Shown: positions 14,695 to 14,757 of the stretch, one piece after another | How the letters are laid out: each line of letters begins with the position of its first letter | Position numbering within the stretch: position 1 is the stretch's first letter | From: Pseudomonadota bacterium | Lineage (GTDB): Bacteria > Pseudomonadota > Alphaproteobacteria > Rhizobiales > Hyphomicrobiaceae | NCBI GenBank assembly: GCA_023428365.1 | Contig: JAEYYQ010000635.1 | Location: 1-14,757, forward strand | Direction: 5' to 3' | Length of the DNA stretch: 14,757 nt | Position numbers and translations under genes: made by a program | Notes under the pieces: model-generated | The model's database searches: none | Told to the model about the DNA's origin: nothing | The model's input: only the letters and a program-made list of their open reading frames with translations

Positions 14695-14757
14695 TTACAC
14701 TGATTCTGTAGCTGCAGCCGAAACCAGGGCCGCTTCGGCCTCGGCGACGCTGAACGG
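14695..14757 (-). CDS. C-terminal end of a gene upstream of scpA, probably nagZ
   Basis: The last 20 codons before a TAA stop at 14695 read PFSVAEAEAALVSAAATESV. The frame is open to the window edge and lies 39 bases upstream of scpA on the same strand. In related alphaproteobacteria the gene before scpA is nagZ (beta-N-acetylhexosaminidase of wall recycling), whose C-terminus is similarly short and Ala/Glu-rich. The identity rests on gene order only; the sequence visible is too short to prove it. Confidence 0.5.
   Translation of the reverse strand, partial: PFSVAEAEAALVSAAATESV

Overview
The window looks like chromosomal DNA of a GC-rich alphaproteobacterium of the order Hyphomicrobiales, most likely the Bradyrhizobium / Rhodopseudomonas / Afipia group. 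Reasons: the gene order nagZ-scpA-scpB-tatA-tatB-tatC-serS-surE-nlpD, an Omp25-like small beta-barrel protein, a DUF2905 membrane protein and an extragenic palindrome of the 'VIPAKAGIQ' type. This placement rests on family resemblance, not on a database search.

Layout, left to right. (1) Positions 1-764, minus strand: a GTG-started outer-membrane beta-barrel protein cut by the window edge, with a CtrA-like TTAA-N7-TTAA motif about 100 bases upstream. (2) Positions 765-1899: a poorly coding stretch holding two candidate small genes in divergent orientation, a long imperfect hairpin and an extragenic palindrome. (3) Positions 1900-3604, minus: a DUF2905 two-helix membrane protein and glmM (phosphoglucosamine mutase), with a strong hairpin between them. 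(4) Positions 4000-5465, plus: a ParA-type positioning ATPase followed by an unrecognised 157-residue protein. These are the only confident plus-strand genes. (5) Positions 5534-14757, minus: one long co-directional run transcribed from right to left. It comprises the tail of a gene (probably nagZ), scpA, scpB, an ABC transporter ATPase, tatA, tatB, tatC, serS, surE and an NlpD/DipM-like lipoprotein, and ends in a hairpin terminator that lies between the two converging transcription units.

Most of the window is housekeeping. GlmM makes glucosamine-1-phosphate for cell-wall precursors, the NlpD-like protein probably activates a wall amidase at division, ScpA/ScpB belong to the chromosome condensin complex, TatABC exports folded proteins, SerRS charges tRNA-Ser, and SurE is a nucleotidase. 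The points most worth following are the ParA plus small-partner pair, which has the layout of a cargo-positioning system but no parB or parS in view, and two exact CtrA-like half-site pairs upstream of envelope genes. A pcm gene is also missing between surE and nlpD.
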